Shown: piece by piece, positions 48,498-62,343 of the stretch
Layout: each line of letters opens with the position of its first letter
How positions within the stretch are numbered: the stretch's first letter is position 1
Origin: Bombyx mori
Taxonomy: Eukaryota; Arthropoda; Insecta; Lepidoptera; Bombycidae
Length of the DNA stretch: 64,000 bases
NCBI RefSeq assembly: GCF_030269925.1
Contig: NC_085128.1
Location: forward strand, 7,256,501-7,320,500
Reading direction: 5' to 3'
Notes under the pieces: model-generated
Seen by the model: the letters and a program-made list of their open reading frames with translations, nothing else
What the model was told of the DNA's origin: nothing
Databases searched by the model: none
Position numbers and translations under genes: made by a program

Positions 48498-51400
48498 ATA
48501 AAAGTAACATAGCAAACTTCATAATTATATGTATTGTTTTTACTTGTTTTTAAACCACACAATTTATTGACTAAAGTTTTTGGATATATTATGTATTTTA
48601 AAGCAAATAAAATCACAATGAGAGATATTGTCTTGTTTTCTCAAATGCATTTGAAATTTTCAATATAAAAATGAAAATATTCATAATGGTAGTTGGTTAT
48701 GTAGATGACTTTTATACCTACTTAATGTTTTTTTTTCTATTGAACTTAACAATTAATGTGTACATAGCTTGACACCATTCGACGTTTGTATTAGAAGTTA
48801 AAATGTAAATTAAGTAGTAGTACACAGTGCTGTGTACCTAAATTAGAAACTATTTAGTTGCCAGTATCTAGGTATACAGTATAGACAAGTAGAAAAGATA
48901 GTTTTGTAAATGAATAAAGTGTAGTTAATTGTAGATCAAAAGAACTTTATTTTAGAGAATTTACATGAGAATCGGCAATGCAGAGTTTCAAAAATTATGT
49001 CGAATACAAATTTTATATTATACTGACATTTCTTTATTACACCTATATTTTCAAATAGGAGTACTTACTACATTTTTTAATAGAGAAGTTCCTAACTGAA
49101 ATGATAGGTGCAATGAAGTTAAAGTTACCTAGTTACATTTATTAAACTACAAAATTTAAAATAATCTCAACCACATTTAATGCTAGCATAATATAGGGTA
49201 TTTATACAAACATATGGCCATATAGTAAAAGCAAAATCAATCCAATGACAGTACAGATAAAGTTGCTGTTTTACTTCAAACAAATTCACCAACACCAATA
49301 TTTGTATAAATACATTGAGTGTAGTACCAGCTTAAAAAGCTGGTTACAACAACTTACAACATTGATTTTCACAATCCATTTTTTAAATCTAGAACATCAA
49401 TTTATATTTAAACTATTTACTTTGATATACATAGCTGTATTTAGTTGAGATTAATAATTTGTAATTAATGTAAAGGAAAAGAAGCGTTTTATATAGTTTT
49501 TAAATTTTAAATAAGTTGTTAACTTGGACAAAGCAGGCTAATGTATTGAGACATCTTTTTACATTATAAATGTTCGGTACCACAGTGAATTATTATTTAA
49601 TAACGTAATGTAGAAAATATTCGAGAGCTATAACCATATTGCACTGCACCCACATTATGAATAAAATGGACTCCATTGATTAGATGACCATTTGAAATAC
49701 GATGTTTTAAAGTGCTTTAGTTTGACTCTTTAAGTCAAATATATTGCTTAAACAGTAATGTATCATGTGTAAATTACTATTCAATTAAAAGCAGGCAATT
49801 TAAAACAATTTACAAAACCAGCTACCTACCTACCTCAAATGTAGACAGTAAGTAAGTCCTAAGTTCATAACCAATAAGTACTTAAACGTGCCTTCTAACA
49901 AAAGGGAGAGCCATGATTTCTATTTTATATTAAATTAATTAAAAAAACAGACGGCTAGTAGGTATGATATCATTCTCGCACTGGTAAGTATATATTGAGG
50001 AAGGAAGACAGTAAAATTAAATGATTATTTAAATAAATTTCCTTATTTCTCTTTAATAGTTTTGTAATACTGGAAGATAGTGTTGAGGACTTATGTTGTG
50101 CATTTTGTAACTGTCAAACCATTATCTTGTATTTTCAGATTAACATCGAATCTGCACATTTATATTGAAAATTACGTTAATTATCTATTTAAATATTACA
50201 AACATTATAATGATATTTAAAAGTGGCTAGCATTAAATTCTGAAACATCGACAAATATTTTAATAAATGAATTTACAAGTAAATTGAATTTAAATAGCCT
50301 TTCTATATATAATTAAGTACTATTTTTATCAAGAAATAACACAAAGAAGTATCATTTTAATTGAAGATTGAAAAGTTTGTGTAGCAACTTTATTTTCACT
50401 AACAACAAGATTAATATTTCATTAATGCTTTGCACATTTATAAGAAATTTTAACGAGAATTTTGTTAAATAATAATAGTTGTCCATAATAATTATTAAAA
50501 TTTTCTTTTGATTGATTAGATACCTCGACCGGAACAAAGAATTTCTTGTTTCTGAATATCCTGAATAGATAGGTAGGTACCTATATAACACGATCGAAAA
50601 ATCATATTATAATCTCTAAAATGACAAGTTTATTGCAAAATTTGAAATTGGTTAATTCAATAAAATTCAATAAGAAGGTTTAATTAACTTTCATTAAAAT
50701 ATCTCAAAAAAGGGATTGCTTAATGACAACAACAATATAAACATGCGGTGTGCAACCAATATGTACATTAAGTAAATAACTACGTATCTATTATAATATT
50801 AATGTTCAAAATTAATTTAATAAAATGTTGATTAAATACTAAATATGTGTAATAATAAAGACTAGAATATATTTTAGTTTTACAGTTATTGACACTAATT
50901 TCAATGGCACAATTGTTGACTTTTAAAACTGGGTTAGGATCTCAAAGTCCACAAAGAGCATGCTTTTCTGTCGGATTTTATAGACATTGAAATGATTAAT
51001 AATTCTAAAAAAGTTTAAGTCGAATTTATGAAAAGGTGGTGTGTATCTGTGTTTTATAGAAATCCTATTTTATAAAATTATAGGTACCACAGACTTTGGA
51101 TTAATAATGACAAATCATATTTCTAAAAAATAACTGTACAAATCGTCAGCTTTTGTAAATTTAAAGTAATAGAAAATATTTAGAATGAATCCCAATGAAT
51201 TCTGTAGATACCTTATTTTTTACCTATAATTTGATTTAGATCAGGTACTGTTTTAGGTACACTTGGAATAATGGTAACTTAAAAAGTTTTCGAATTTAAT
51301 TCTTACATGAGAATTATAAAGCTCAAAGCACAATAATATACAACATTAAAATCTAAAATTGACAAAATTGATATAATCCACTTAAATACAACAGTAAAGT

Positions 51401-52180
51401 ATAGGTAATGATATTAGTTAACAATTATAGAAGAAATTATTGAACCCGTACAATATAAATTTAATCAAATGTAAGTATGTATGCAAAAAAAAAGCGTATC
51501 TTATAAAAGCGTAGTGCCAATAACTGTATTGCATTAGTTACTTACTCATTACTACCTAGTTATTTGATAACAAATAGAACACCATTTTAAGCACGACAAA
51601 ACATTTATAGTTAAAAATTGTAGAGAGACTTAATGAGAAATGTGCTAAAATTGTAAATCATGTTGCTGATTACTTATATTACCTATATAGATTCGAACGT
51701 AGTCAGATCATGACGTTATAATGAGATTTCTTTTGTTTTTTTAATCGTTTAACTGTAATTGCCTCGATATTCGTTGACAAACTTCGATTGTGGCCGAGAT
51801 CAATATTTAAATTCTAATAAAACTAGCACAAAGCAATGGATATTTTCGGTTATCACATGTTAGCCACATTACAATTCATGCTTCTTATATTCAAGAATGC
51901 TCATTGAAAGTTTGATCAGAATTATCATTTAAGATCGCTCAAATAGTGTAAGATATAATTTTATCTAATTATTAACTTAAAGTTTTGAATACGAAGAATT
52001 CTAATAAAATTCGTGTAATTATTTTAAAGCAGAATTGGATACTTTTCTTAAACGTCTTAGGTTTTATATACCTTTTCGTTCACTCAACGAAATTAATGGT
52101 AGTTGTTTCAAAGTCTCTGATCTAAGTTATAATTATGCAGAGACTATCTTTAAGACGTTTTGATTTATAGAGGAGACTAG
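48498..52180. other. AT-rich, no gene seen; may include the CaMKII 3' UTR
   Basis: Over 3.6 kb of very AT-rich DNA with only short random frames (49245-49448, 50352-50591). Much of it could be 3' UTR of the minus-strand CaMKII, since several TTTATT (AATAAA reversed) hexamers occur, but I cannot fix a cleavage site. Confidence 0.4.
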
Positions 52181-53713
52181 TTAGGAGCGATGGAAATGAA
52201 CGGCAGTCCACTTGTTGTGACGTTTGTGCCAAATGCGAGTCTCTTGTGATTGGTGTGTAGCCCGTCGACCTTCGGAATCTACGCTTTGTGTTACGCAGAC
52301 GTATGCTATGACTGCAACATCATCACCGAGAAGATGTACTCTTGGATTCAGAATAGTGGTATTAGTTTTCACATGTGGCGGTGTATTGTCAATAAAGAAT
52401 TTATGGAATTCTACACCTTCAATCAGATTTCCTAGAGCATCAGGATCAAAAGCTGTCACATTGGGATCACATAGCTTGGAATATGTGTCGTAATCACCAT
52501 TATTGATTGCATCTATCAGCACCTCAGTAACCTTAATCACTTCCGCTCGGCGCAAAGAAGCATTACTATCGCCCCGAGCTTTTCCAAACGAGTCCGCTTT
52601 TGTCAGGGCTTCTTCGTCATGTTCTTTAGATATAACCGTGCATGCTCGGTCCACTCCTTTCTTGTCTTTGTCTAAATCATCATCTTCAAGCGTTGTACTA
52701 CTATCAGTAGACTCTTTTACTTGCGATCCATCGCCTTTTTTATTAACCATTGATTTACCAGAGAAATTTCTGGTAGCAAGCATCGTTGTTAAAATTGCAC
52801 CCTTGAGCTTGCGACGTGCATTGAATTTTTTCAAACAATCCACAGTTTCCTGTCTATGCATAACTGAAGCAACGCGTTCCCGGTGGCAAATCCATGGATG
52901 TTTCAGAGCTTCGGAAGCGGTGATCCTTTTGCTAGGATTAACAGTAAGCATTTGATTAATAAGGCTCTTAGCTTCAGGAGTAACGGTATCCCACTCAGGA
53001 GACGGATAATCATATGCTCCCGCTTTGATTTGCGCATAGAGACGATACTGATCTTCATCCCAAAATGGAGGGTAGCCAACTAACAATATGTATAGAATGA
53101 CCCCACAAGCCCATATATCCACTGGTTTACCATAAGGTTCCTTTTTTAATACTTCAGGCGATAAGTAACCGGGTGTACCTGCGAATCCGAACCATGCTTG
53201 TTGATCTCCTTGAACTTCGATAGCTAACCCAAAATCGGCCAACTTGACAGCAGCTCCCTTAGCTTTGCTTGCGAGCAAAAGATTTTCTGGTTTCAGATCT
53301 CTGTGCACAACTCCATTATGGTGACAGTGATGGACAGATTCTAATATTTGCTGAATGCAGTGTGACGCATCAGCTTCAGAATAAAATTCTCGCGCCACTA
53401 TGTCTTCAAATAATTCACCCCCGGTAACCAAATCAAAGACAAGGTAATGGCAATGTTCTTCTTGAATGGAATCATGTAGTCGCACAATATTGGGATGCTG
53501 TAGTTTACGACAGATTCTTGCTTCTCGTTCCAATTTCTGGAAGTCTCTTGCAGAGAGTTTCTTGGTATTTATGATTTTTGCCGCAAACTCGTATCCAGTA
53601 GACTTTTGTACAGCTCTCCTAACAATCGAGAAGGCGCCCTTGCCTAATTCTTCCTTAAGTTCATAGTTGTCCGAAAACCGCGTGCTAACACTTTCACGAT
53701 TTGGATTAGCCAT
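52181..53713 (-). CDS. CaMKII: Calcium/calmodulin-dependent protein kinase II, coding region in a single exon
   Basis: 510 residues. Kinase domain at about 15-275: glycine loop GKGAFSIV, catalytic Lys in [10 protein letters not shown] (about 46), HRDLKPEN (Asp about 139), DFG, and GTPGYLSPE. The autoregulatory segment keeps MHRQETVD, with the Thr equal to Thr286/287 at about 290, and the calmodulin-binding run of basic residues after it ([12 protein letters not shown]). A variable linker with [10 protein letters not shown] follows, then the association (hub) domain (about 380-510) from [18 protein letters not shown] to VHFHRS. The kinase half is very close to fly CaMKII, while the hub is clearly more divergent. 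Fly and vertebrate CaMKII genes have many introns, and this one has none in the coding region. A good acceptor (TTTGTTTCAG at 53809-53800) lies 86 bp upstream of the ATG, so a 5' UTR intron is likely. All catalytic residues are present, so it should be active. Confidence 0.95.
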   Translation of the reverse strand: MANPNRESVSTRFSDNYELKEELGKGAFSIVRRAVQKSTGYEFAAKIINTKKLSARDFQKLEREARICRKLQHPNIVRLHDSIQEEHCHYLVFDLVTGGELFEDIVAREFYSEADASHCIQQILESVHHCHHNGVVHRDLKPENLLLASKAKGAAVKLADFGLAIEVQGDQQAWFGFAGTPGYLSPEVLKKEPYGKPVDIWACGVILYILLVGYPPFWDEDQYRLYAQIKAGAYDYPSPEWDTVTPEAKSLINQMLTVNPSKRITASEALKHPWICHRERVASVMHRQETVDCLKKFNARRKLKGAILTTMLATRNFSGKSMVNKKGDGSQVKESTDSSTTLEDDDLDKDKKGVDRACTVISKEHDEEALTKADSFGKARGDSNASLRRAEVIKVTEVLIDAINNGDYDTYSKLCDPNVTAFDPDALGNLIEGVEFHKFFIDNTPPHVKTNTTILNPRVHLLGDDVAVIAYVCVTQSVDSEGRRATHQSQETRIWHKRHNKWTAVHFHRS

Positions 53714-55937
53714 TTTAATACGTTGTACTTACGTTATCAGCTTCAACAAGGGCCTATTGTACAATTTTGAGCACAAATTTTCTGCACCAGGGGAGAAATC
53801 TGAAACAAAAAAAGAAAACGACTAATGATTTTTTTCAACGGTATCTTTCGTTCTCGGTAAACTGTGTCAGTAAATATTTCTAGTTCTAAAATATAAAGTT
53901 CATAAATCGTAAATTAAATAAAAAAATATATTTTCTGTTGTGAATACTGATCGTATGGCAGTATATGAAATGATAGGTTGATTGATTTATTTTTAACCGA
54001 TGTTTATCTGATTCATAGTAAATTTAAGCGAGTTAAAATAATTTTTCAAAGATCTGGACTTATGGGTTTTAATTCCTCTACAGATCAATTTCTAAATCAC
54101 TAATTATTCCACCATGCATTCTATTTATATTTTTCGTGATAACTATTCCCATTCCACTCACGAAATAGTCAGAAAATAGATATTGTCAAGGGGCAGTCAG
54201 CGGACGAAATTTATCCGAATGAAAATCGTCTACACTATTTTGGTCACTCAAGCTAAATTGAAGTTCTCACTGCTTAATATAAAACACGTAGATACCTAGA
54301 CAAATATAACAGTTGCTACAAACATAGACTTCTAATATTAACACGGCACCGGGATGACATTTAGTTAGCGCAAAATAATCGATACACCCATTGTCTCAAC
54401 ACATTCACCAAAATTTCGAGGACATTTTAATCAAACTGCGAAAAATACTCACTAATTTTGAATTACTAAACATTTTGCACTACCTATCATTTTAAAACAA
54501 CACTGCAATTCAATGTATGAAGTTGAAAATGTAATTACACAAATTTTATGATATTCTTAGCACCAGTAAATCGCATGGACACGAACCATGTATTGTTGAA
54601 AAAATTATAGATATTCACTTCATCAAATTTAACATTTTATATAATTGGTTTGTTATTGAAAAGAAACAATTTACCTATTATGTGCCCATTTTATACAATA
54701 TTCAACAAGATGAAGGACTAAAACGAAGGGCCGAGCCCTACACCACACTCTCCGTCTGATCCGGACACGAGCTTCGGGGTCAAATTCATAGACACTTGTG
54801 GGTTGCTAGAAAAAACGGTATGAAACGTTAAAAAATTGATGTACTATAAACGACGTATTTTGATAAATCGTTCACTTTCGGAGTGCCCATATGTTTTTTT
54901 GGTAAAGATGATTATAATCATAAAGTTTGTATTGAGTTTGTTTTGAGGAAAACTGCATATTTCTCCAATAAAGCTCTTTTAGTCGAGCAACCCTGACTTG
55001 TTTTCATAAAATCGATACAATAGCGCAGTGCCAATCCAAAGCGAGCTCACAAGAATTGCGTTCCACGCCATCTAGTTACGTTTGCCGTAAACGCAACAAG
55101 CTTCTTTACAACAAATTTTTTTTTGTAGTCTGACATTATTGCAAAATAAATGTTGGACTGATATCGAAAAAAATTAATTACCATTTATATTATTTAATTT
55201 TGTCATAATGATAACGGTACCTGAAATTCGAAACTAAAAGAAATCAAGATTTCGAATGAAGTTTCGTGGTCGATTTTGAAACTGAACTTACAAATAATTT
55301 CCAAAATAAAAATTATAGGCAAAATTCAAATCTATTTCCTATAACAGGTTTGCTGTGATTTCTTTCAGCTAGGTTTAATGGTTAATTTCAGAAATGTGTG
55401 ACATGAGACAACTAAAGGAGAATTCTTGTCTCAATGTACCTTTAATTTCTGTTAAACATATTTGTTATGTTTAATTTCCATTAAGACCTGATTTTTTGTG
55501 TCTAAAAGAATCTTTGTGTCTCTCTCAGTGTGTGCACGATAATCTCTAGATTGAATTTAGAAATGACGATATATATAATTAAGTATCCGATTATAAGTCC
55601 CGTTCACTTAAAAAAATAAATTTATTAGAACGTGCTTGATGTTTCTGTATGCTCCCGGAGCTATTATGTACAATGAATCCAAATGAAGCTTATTTTTTCC
55701 ATTCAAATGAGAGACTAGAGCTACTCATATGATGATGATGATGATGTACATAGACAGCACATCGTGTATGTTGTCACATACCTTGAGACATGGGCTTGAC
55801 ATCTCAATCGTACTGCCCATGTACTCACTCGGACGTCTCGCAATAAAAATAGGTCTTGTGGTGTTTCCTACATGTGTAGGCTACAATCCAACAGTAATTA
55901 CGCAAAAACCTATTTTACTAGTTTGATTCATCATCAT
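53714..55937. other. Upstream region of CaMKII, no other gene seen
   Basis: It probably contains the 5' UTR intron and promoter of CaMKII. A GC-richer patch at 54720-54800 could be an upstream non-coding exon; this is only a guess. A short (GAT)n run lies at 55728-55746. Confidence 0.4.
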
Positions 55938-56266
55938 ATCATCTTGCTTTTACCATCGCACCGCCCTCCACCGGAGTAGAGTTCATCCATACTACCTGGA
56001 GCCACTACGTTCATCCACAGTGCGTTTCCAGAGATCTTTTTTGCCACGTACCATCCGGCTATGGAATGAGCTCCCCTCCACGGTGTTTCCCGAGCGCTAT
56101 GACATGTCCTTCTTCAAACGAGGCTTGTGGAGAGTATTAAACGGTAGGCAGCGGCTTGGCTCTGCCCCTGGCATTGCTAACATCCATGAGCGACGGTGAC
56201 CACTCACCATAAAGTGGGCCGTATGCTCGTCTGCCTATACAGAAATAAAAAAAAAATAAAAAAAAA
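55938..56266 (+). mobile_element. LINE 3' end with reverse transcriptase C-terminus
   Basis: Plus-strand translation ends a non-LTR ORF: FLPRTIRLWNELPSTVF, then F-F-K-R-G-L-W-R-V-L, then the shared tail 'ggtaggcagcggcttggct' and 'cgtctgcctatacag' with a poly-A. It is 5'-truncated and belongs to the same family as 25280-25398 and 26329-26485. Confidence 0.8.
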
Positions 56267-56821
56267 TCTTATTACATAATGCTCATCGTGAAGGTCGTTC
56301 GTGAATACATATTAAATATACAAAACATTATAGGACTTGACGATTGTATCGACCGCACGATCGTATATTATTATCTTTGTGCGGTTATATTACAAAAACT
56401 GATAAATTACCTAGAATGTGAAGGAAAATTAGCGACAATAATTTAAATTTATCGACAGGCTGCTGTTTACATTGTACTGTATGGGTCTCGGTAACTATTT
56501 AACAACAGTTGCGACACGATTCATCTATCTTCAATCTGCAGTAAAAAGAAATATAGAAAAATTGTCCCATTCCATTACACTAATGAATATCCTATCCCTT
56601 AAATCGGAACGTAAGATTGCTTCACAGTAGTGATGAATAGTACTGACACTAACAACTTTTTAGTATTTTGTAATTTGGGAATTTTGTCATTTGTTCATCG
56701 TGGAAGTCGTTCGTCAATCTGTGCTTGTTCATGCTATGAAAACTGTACCGAGCCCAAAACCAAAAAGTTTTTATTTAAAAAAATAATTCCTGTGAATCTT
56801 TATACTGGTGGTTTTGCATCG

Positions 56822-57025
56822 TGACGTAGGGGTAGGTATCATCATAACCTTTGCTTTCCTACCGCGAAGCAGTCATGCATTCCGGTTTGAAAATTCAACT
56901 GAGACATGGACTTTTATGTTTCAATATTCGCAGCGACATTCACGTTGTGATTGTCTATGGGCTCCGGTATCTACTTAAAACCAGGTGAGCCTTGAGCTCA
57001 TCAGGCCCACTAGTGCATTAGAAAA
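56822..57025 (+). mobile_element. Degenerate Bm1-like SINE
   Basis: Collinear but heavily diverged Bm1: 'gggtaggtatcatcataacc', 'ccgcgaagcagtcatgcat', 'gtctatgggctccggtatc', 'accaggtgagccttgagctc'. It is either an old subfamily or a strongly mutated copy. Confidence 0.65.
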
Positions 57026-57157
57026 TCACGATTCGTGAAGTCGTTATTTAAATAGTCCTAATAATCCACATCATCCGATGGGGAACGATATTATAAAAAG
57101 AAAAAGAATGGCACAGATGACATTATTTTCTGTCAGCGCAAGCGTAGTAGGTGAAAT

Positions 57158-57352
57158 CCGTCTCTCGTTCTGTTGCAAAGCAATCATGCATTCCAGCTTG
57201 AAGGGCAGAACAACCGTTATACAGTACAATGTCCACATACACGTCTCCAATTGTGTGGCATCACTCATGCAACGTGACTTTTCGTGGCTCCAATAACAAC
57301 TAACAACAAGAAAACAGGCTATGAGCTAATCAGCTCATCTAGAGCAAAAAAA
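57158..57352 (+). mobile_element. Degenerate Bm1-like SINE
   Basis: Collinear matches: 'tctgttgcaaagcaatcatg', 'ccagcttgaagggcagaac', 'cgtggctccaataacaacta', 'aggctatgagctaatcagc' and an A-rich end. It is old, like its neighbour at 56822. Confidence 0.6.
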
Positions 57353-59390
57353 TGCTAAAAGCGTTAAAGACGATCTGATTTAGAACTCCAAACGGCCAAA
57401 ATTAAAAAGTCTTCTATGGGAATTCTACATGTAAGATAATACTTATATATCCGCCTAAGTTAATAAAATGTCCGGTATTTCAATAGACACTAGTCAACAG
57501 AGTTGAATATAATTCGATAAGTTTATCTAGCTAAGACATGTAACAAAAGTCCGGTATATAACGGTAAAATAGTAGAAGCCAAGACCCTTTGTACACACGC
57601 TAACTCAACGGGTGTTTCACTAAAATCAAAACTGGTTCGCATCTTGCGCAAGTGCAAGGGGAGCAAACAAGGGCTTTCGGAACGGGCCCTTCCAAAATTC
57701 GTCGGTGCACAATGCACCCTCCGTACCATCCCCACGCAAGCATTCTTATTATTACGCGTCTACGGCTCCTGTCCCCATATTGGTCATAATTATTTTGGTA
57801 CTCGCTAGACGCGTCGCGAACTTTTTGTAGGTCTCTGTCGTTAAATTCAAATCTTTTTTTATGAAACGTCCATATAAATAGTGACATGTGGAATAGTTTT
57901 GTGTAGATTTGGAACAGAATTTTGTTTCGCATCGGTTGTGAAGTTGTGCAAATTGTTGGCTCAAAGGCATTCAATCGACTCGGTCTTCGATTCTGTCACC
58001 CAATATTTGCAGCGAAGGGAAGTATTAAGGTTTCGTACGCTGCGGTCGTCTCAGGTTGCCTTTCTCATGAGTGGACGTGCGTGTAAAATTATAACTTAAG
58101 AATATTACGTGATGTAGAACCGTCAGTGGCACGTTGTCTAACTTGTAGCGCTCCGACGCCGAATGTGAAGTACGGTGAACCGAAATCGATCGGTCAGCTA
58201 TGGACATAACTATGAAATGCGTTCTGTGTATTCGGTGATCACTCAATTTGGCGGGAATCCAATGGAGGTTAATTGGCGTATTACTACTAGGTAAGCCGTA
58301 TTTTCAACAGAAACAACTTTAGAATAATTTACAATAATTTCATGAAATTTAACGTTAAGCCAAGCTTTGCATATTTTTTACCAAGCAGGGAGAAGAGCTT
58401 ACGGCCCACCTGGTGGAAAGTGGTCACGTTGCTCGTAGTGGTTGTCAATGTTAGGGGTACAGCCAAAGTACTGCTTATTTTTAAAGATTTTTTTGAAGAA
58501 AGACGTTATAGTAGAAACACAGAAACATGATTAAAATAATTGAGCTAATACAATTTGCCTTCACAGCTATAGTTAAAGTGATGCCTTATAAATTAATTTA
58601 TCTTTCGAAAAACTTTACTTTTATTAATCTCATTAGTGAGTAAAACATACAATGTTAGTAAAGATAATACAGTTCAAGTGATTATTGCCAAATATATAAT
58701 GTTATTTTCAAACGGTAGCATTTTTGTATGCACAAAAAACTAACCGAAATTGGAATAACATTTTTATATTACTAGATTCCAAATTCGAATTTATTTTGTA
58801 TATGCGCGGCACACATTTTTTATCTTAATGTGATTACCATGTGTGCAATTTTGTCGATTTTTTAGTTGTGTAGTACTTTAGTATTTAATTCGCAAGGATT
58901 CTGCGTTTAACGAACGGAATAAGAATCGAATCATGTTCACGAGAAAAAAATGTCACAGTCAAATGATTATTTAGTAGCGTGGCCAACTTCGCGCTATGAG
59001 GGTTGCGCGAATAAACATCTGCAGAACCCCTCGCACATTTGTGTCAATGACCTCTATGCGTCAAAGGACGGACCCAAGACCCTTTCCTGTGACGCCATAG
59101 TTTAACAATAGGAGATATAACTTATATTTTAAACTCTGGCTCGCTACTGGCATTTAAAAGTTCGCTTTCTACCTTATACATTGAATGTTGAATGCGTATT
59201 TAATTTTGTTGATGCTTATTCGCAAAATAACATATTATCATTAGGCTTCGTAAAAATACAAAGGTTATTAATATCTAATGATGTAAGGATATTTAATGAT
59301 GTTAAATCGAAATTGTAATTGTAATTTGTAGCGCATAACTAAATCAAAAAAAATGTGTCACTCATTATTTTTTACTCAGGCATATTATAA
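57353..59390. other. No gene seen
   Basis: A GC-richer patch at 57590-58260 has overlapping open frames on both strands, but none resembles a known protein and no splice-coherent model emerged. A decayed reversed Bm1 end may lie at 58384-58470 ('cttacggcccacctggtgg'). Confidence 0.4.
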
Positions 59391-59394
59391 GCTA

Positions 59395-59500
59395 CAAGGT
59401 AGGCACCGCCAGCCTGCTTAATTCTGTCGCGAAACAATTATGCGTTTCAGCTTGACGTGTGGACTTACAATACGGTCTACCACCAGCAGTTATCCACTGC
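59395..59500. mobile_element. Rearranged Bm1 fragment, two halves in opposite orientation
   Basis: The first part reads forward Bm1 ('gtaggcaccgccagcctgc' to 'atgcgtttcagcttga'). The second part, 'gtggacttacaatacggtct' plus 'accaccagcag', is the reversed start of the same element. Confidence 0.5.
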
Positions 59501-59570
59501 AAGCGTAGTGTTCGCTCACGCGGCCCGCACTAACTTGAAGCCCCTTCAAGTCATTTAATCCCATTTTTGC

Positions 59571-60095
59571 AGGATAGCCCTCGGAGCACCATGGTTCCTA
59601 AGGAACGTGGATCTCCATGATGACCTGGAGCTTGACTCAGTCAGTAAGTATTTACAGTCGGCTTCATTGCGCCACTTCAAGAAGGCGGCACGACATGAAA
59701 ACACTCTTGTCGTGGCCGCCGGAAATTACATACGCGTTCCTGTGGACCGAATGGGAAACAGTCGTCGTCGCCTTAAACACGTCATTGCGGATCCTCCCGA
59801 TCTATTAACGGTGCTTTTAGGTACCTCAAGCACCGGTTACCGTCCTCGCTGAACCCGTCGTTTGCGACGAAGGGCTCGACGAGTAAATTAACCCATAGAC
59901 ACAGCCCACTGAGTTTCTCGCCGGATCTTCTCAGTGGGTCGCGTTTCCGATCCGGTGGTAGATTCTGCGAAACACTACTCTTGCTAGGGCCAGTGTTAGC
60001 AATACTTCGGTTTGAGCCCCGTGAGCTCACCTACACGTCAAGGAGAAGCTGAAATAGTCTCTCAAGGCTTCAGCATAGGTAGGAAAAAAAGTTAC
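59571..60095 (+). mobile_element. Jockey-clade type LINE, 5'-truncated: RT C-terminus and complete 3' UTR
   Basis: Frame 59577-59849 gives APWFLRNVDLHDDLELDSV, then S-L-R-H-F-K-K-AARH, then L-L-T-V-LLG near the end. This matches the tail of Bombyx/lepidopteran LINE ORF2 proteins of this type. About 245 bp of 3' UTR follows ('actgagtttctcgccgga', 'cgatccggtggtagattct', 'gagccccgtgagctcacc') up to a poly-A at about 60085-60091. It is the best copy of the family also seen at 39.2 and 44.3 kb. Confidence 0.85.
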
Positions 60096-62343
60096 CCATA
60101 AATAATTGCGGGTTTGATTTTTATTACAGGATGTTAATGCTTCATAGAAAAAGTTGTTTGTGAACACAAGTTAATTGCATATTATTTTATAAAAACACTA
60201 TTTCTCTCCGGAACTTAAAAAACCGGCATTGTCACATCTCTTGATAACGGTAATCCTTGCGTCTAATACTTCAGACTACGCCGACTTCGCAGTTATAATA
60301 TTAACGTGACTTAATTGTTTTTTGTTTTTAAAATTGCTAATTATTGTTTTTATGTGACTAAATTTTGGGGAACATAAATTTTCAAATCAAATTAAAAGTC
60401 AACAACTCTTCAATTAACCATGTTGATTATTTATTATTTCTCTAGATTAGGCGACTATTATTTTCACGTCTATTGATTCTGAAGATAGCTTAAGTTCAAA
60501 CTTTTCACATCCAATCGCACCAAGCTTAGATTTTTCACTTGCATGATGTGCGTTGGAAAGATATACATGCTTACGATACAATAACAATATATCCATTACA
60601 TATAATATGTTGTTAACAACGAAGGCCGTCAACTAAATAAAGCTGCTAATTAAACAAAATTTGGTTGACTACAGAAGAGAAAATGGTACTTAACTGTTTT
60701 GTTTCTACCTATTCAAATAGGTAGATGTAATACACGGGTTGCGACATCGGCCGTCTAGTGTTACTTCTTTATTGTCATTCTTCCTGCCTAATTTGGCTTT
60801 TATTTGACTTTATTTACGATGTAGGCATCTTAGGGATTTAATAACATGCCTCACAGTAATAAATTGTATCGTTTTCTTTCTCTGGATGTCTTAAACAAAA
60901 TTTACGATTAAGGATCGTTCACTTTATTATTATACCCTTTGGAAATCTAGAATACGATTAATTATTATCTTAGTGACTACATTTGACAACATCACAGAGT
61001 AATTCCTTTATAGAGGGTTCTTGATAAAGCAAGCGCAGACTTAATTAGGCCTAGATTTTAAGCCATCGAACGGCTGATAAAAGTGATGAAAACGCATTAA
61101 GATCCGAAACATGGATGCGGCTATAGAGCGCACGAATACTAAGCGTATCTGTATAACGTTCGTGGGTGTGTGTCGTCACTTCGTCAGGCCCAGACACTCT
61201 GTGTATACAGAGCAGTGTACAGACACGTGATCATGGCTGGGGCAGTAGCGGCCTGGAATGACGTCACGGGCAGTAACTGCGTCAGTGACATTTTCAGGCT
61301 TTTCGGTCAATCGATTGTGCAAGAAACGGAAGTAATTATTCATATTCAAACGCGGGTGAAACGGAGCACTGAATTGTGAATAAAACTGAACAAGATTAAT
61401 CGAATTGAATTTGTAGGTTTTGTTGATCAATGTTTTTTTTATTTAGAAGTTCCTTGCTCTTTCTTTGGAAACGTCGCTCATCGCGCTAACATGATGTCAA
61501 GTCAGTTTTACTGGCTCATGAAAATGTATAACATAAATTTTGATTAGATCGCGTGGCACAAGATAACATACGCTCTTAGGACACCTTAGGCAATATAAAT
61601 GCAAATTTGACGCCAGTTATGATACTGAAATCACCTTTCATACATGATATGGTATTGTAATTATATACGGTACATATGTATATACCATCATTTCCATATG
61701 CTAGTAATTTACAAATAGGACCTATCCTATTGACCATTATTGCCAATATAGTTTATTTGACAATTTATCATTTATCAGTTGAATATGGTGGAAAATAAGA
61801 ACTGAATTGTACAGTTTGTGAAATTATATTACTCTGTGAGCTTTTTAGGTTAACATATACGTTACATATTCGAGATTATGAACTTATTTCAATTGGTAAT
61901 TTAGTCGCAAGCGTAGCGAGGTGGTCGACATCTGATACTGTTGTCTCTGATTACACGCAATTCCGTTTTAATTAATACATTGAAACTATTTAAACACAAA
62001 TAGTCTTGCTCAATACATACGAAATGGGACAACTTCATCAGTAAACGAAATTGAGAATTCAGCGTCCAAGCGAATTGACGTTGTATCGATCGAGAGACAC
62101 AACCGAAATTGAAAGACCTTTACGTGATAAAAATCCTAACAAAATCCAATGAATAGCCGAGAAAAAACGTGGTGCACAGGATTTCATGAAATGTTTCACT
62201 TCGGTAAGGATCAGCGACCGTATGGCTGGTTTATTTGAATTATTCATCGTATGCTACAATATTCATGTGCTTAGTATTGTATTTTATGTATTAACAAAGA
62301 TTTAATTAAGATCCCGGAAGGACTGGTAAGATTTTGGACTTTT
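60096..62343. other. Intergenic, nothing recognised
   Basis: An old reversed Bm1 linker-like stretch ('gcgggtttgatttttattac') starts at about 60108. Otherwise AT-rich with no supported gene. Open frames at 61170-61430 on both strands are unassigned. Confidence 0.4.

Noticed and set aside
57600..57974. 124-residue minus-strand frame in a GC-richer patch
   Set aside because: Overlapped by frames on both strands, no recognisable domain, no splice-coherent neighbours.
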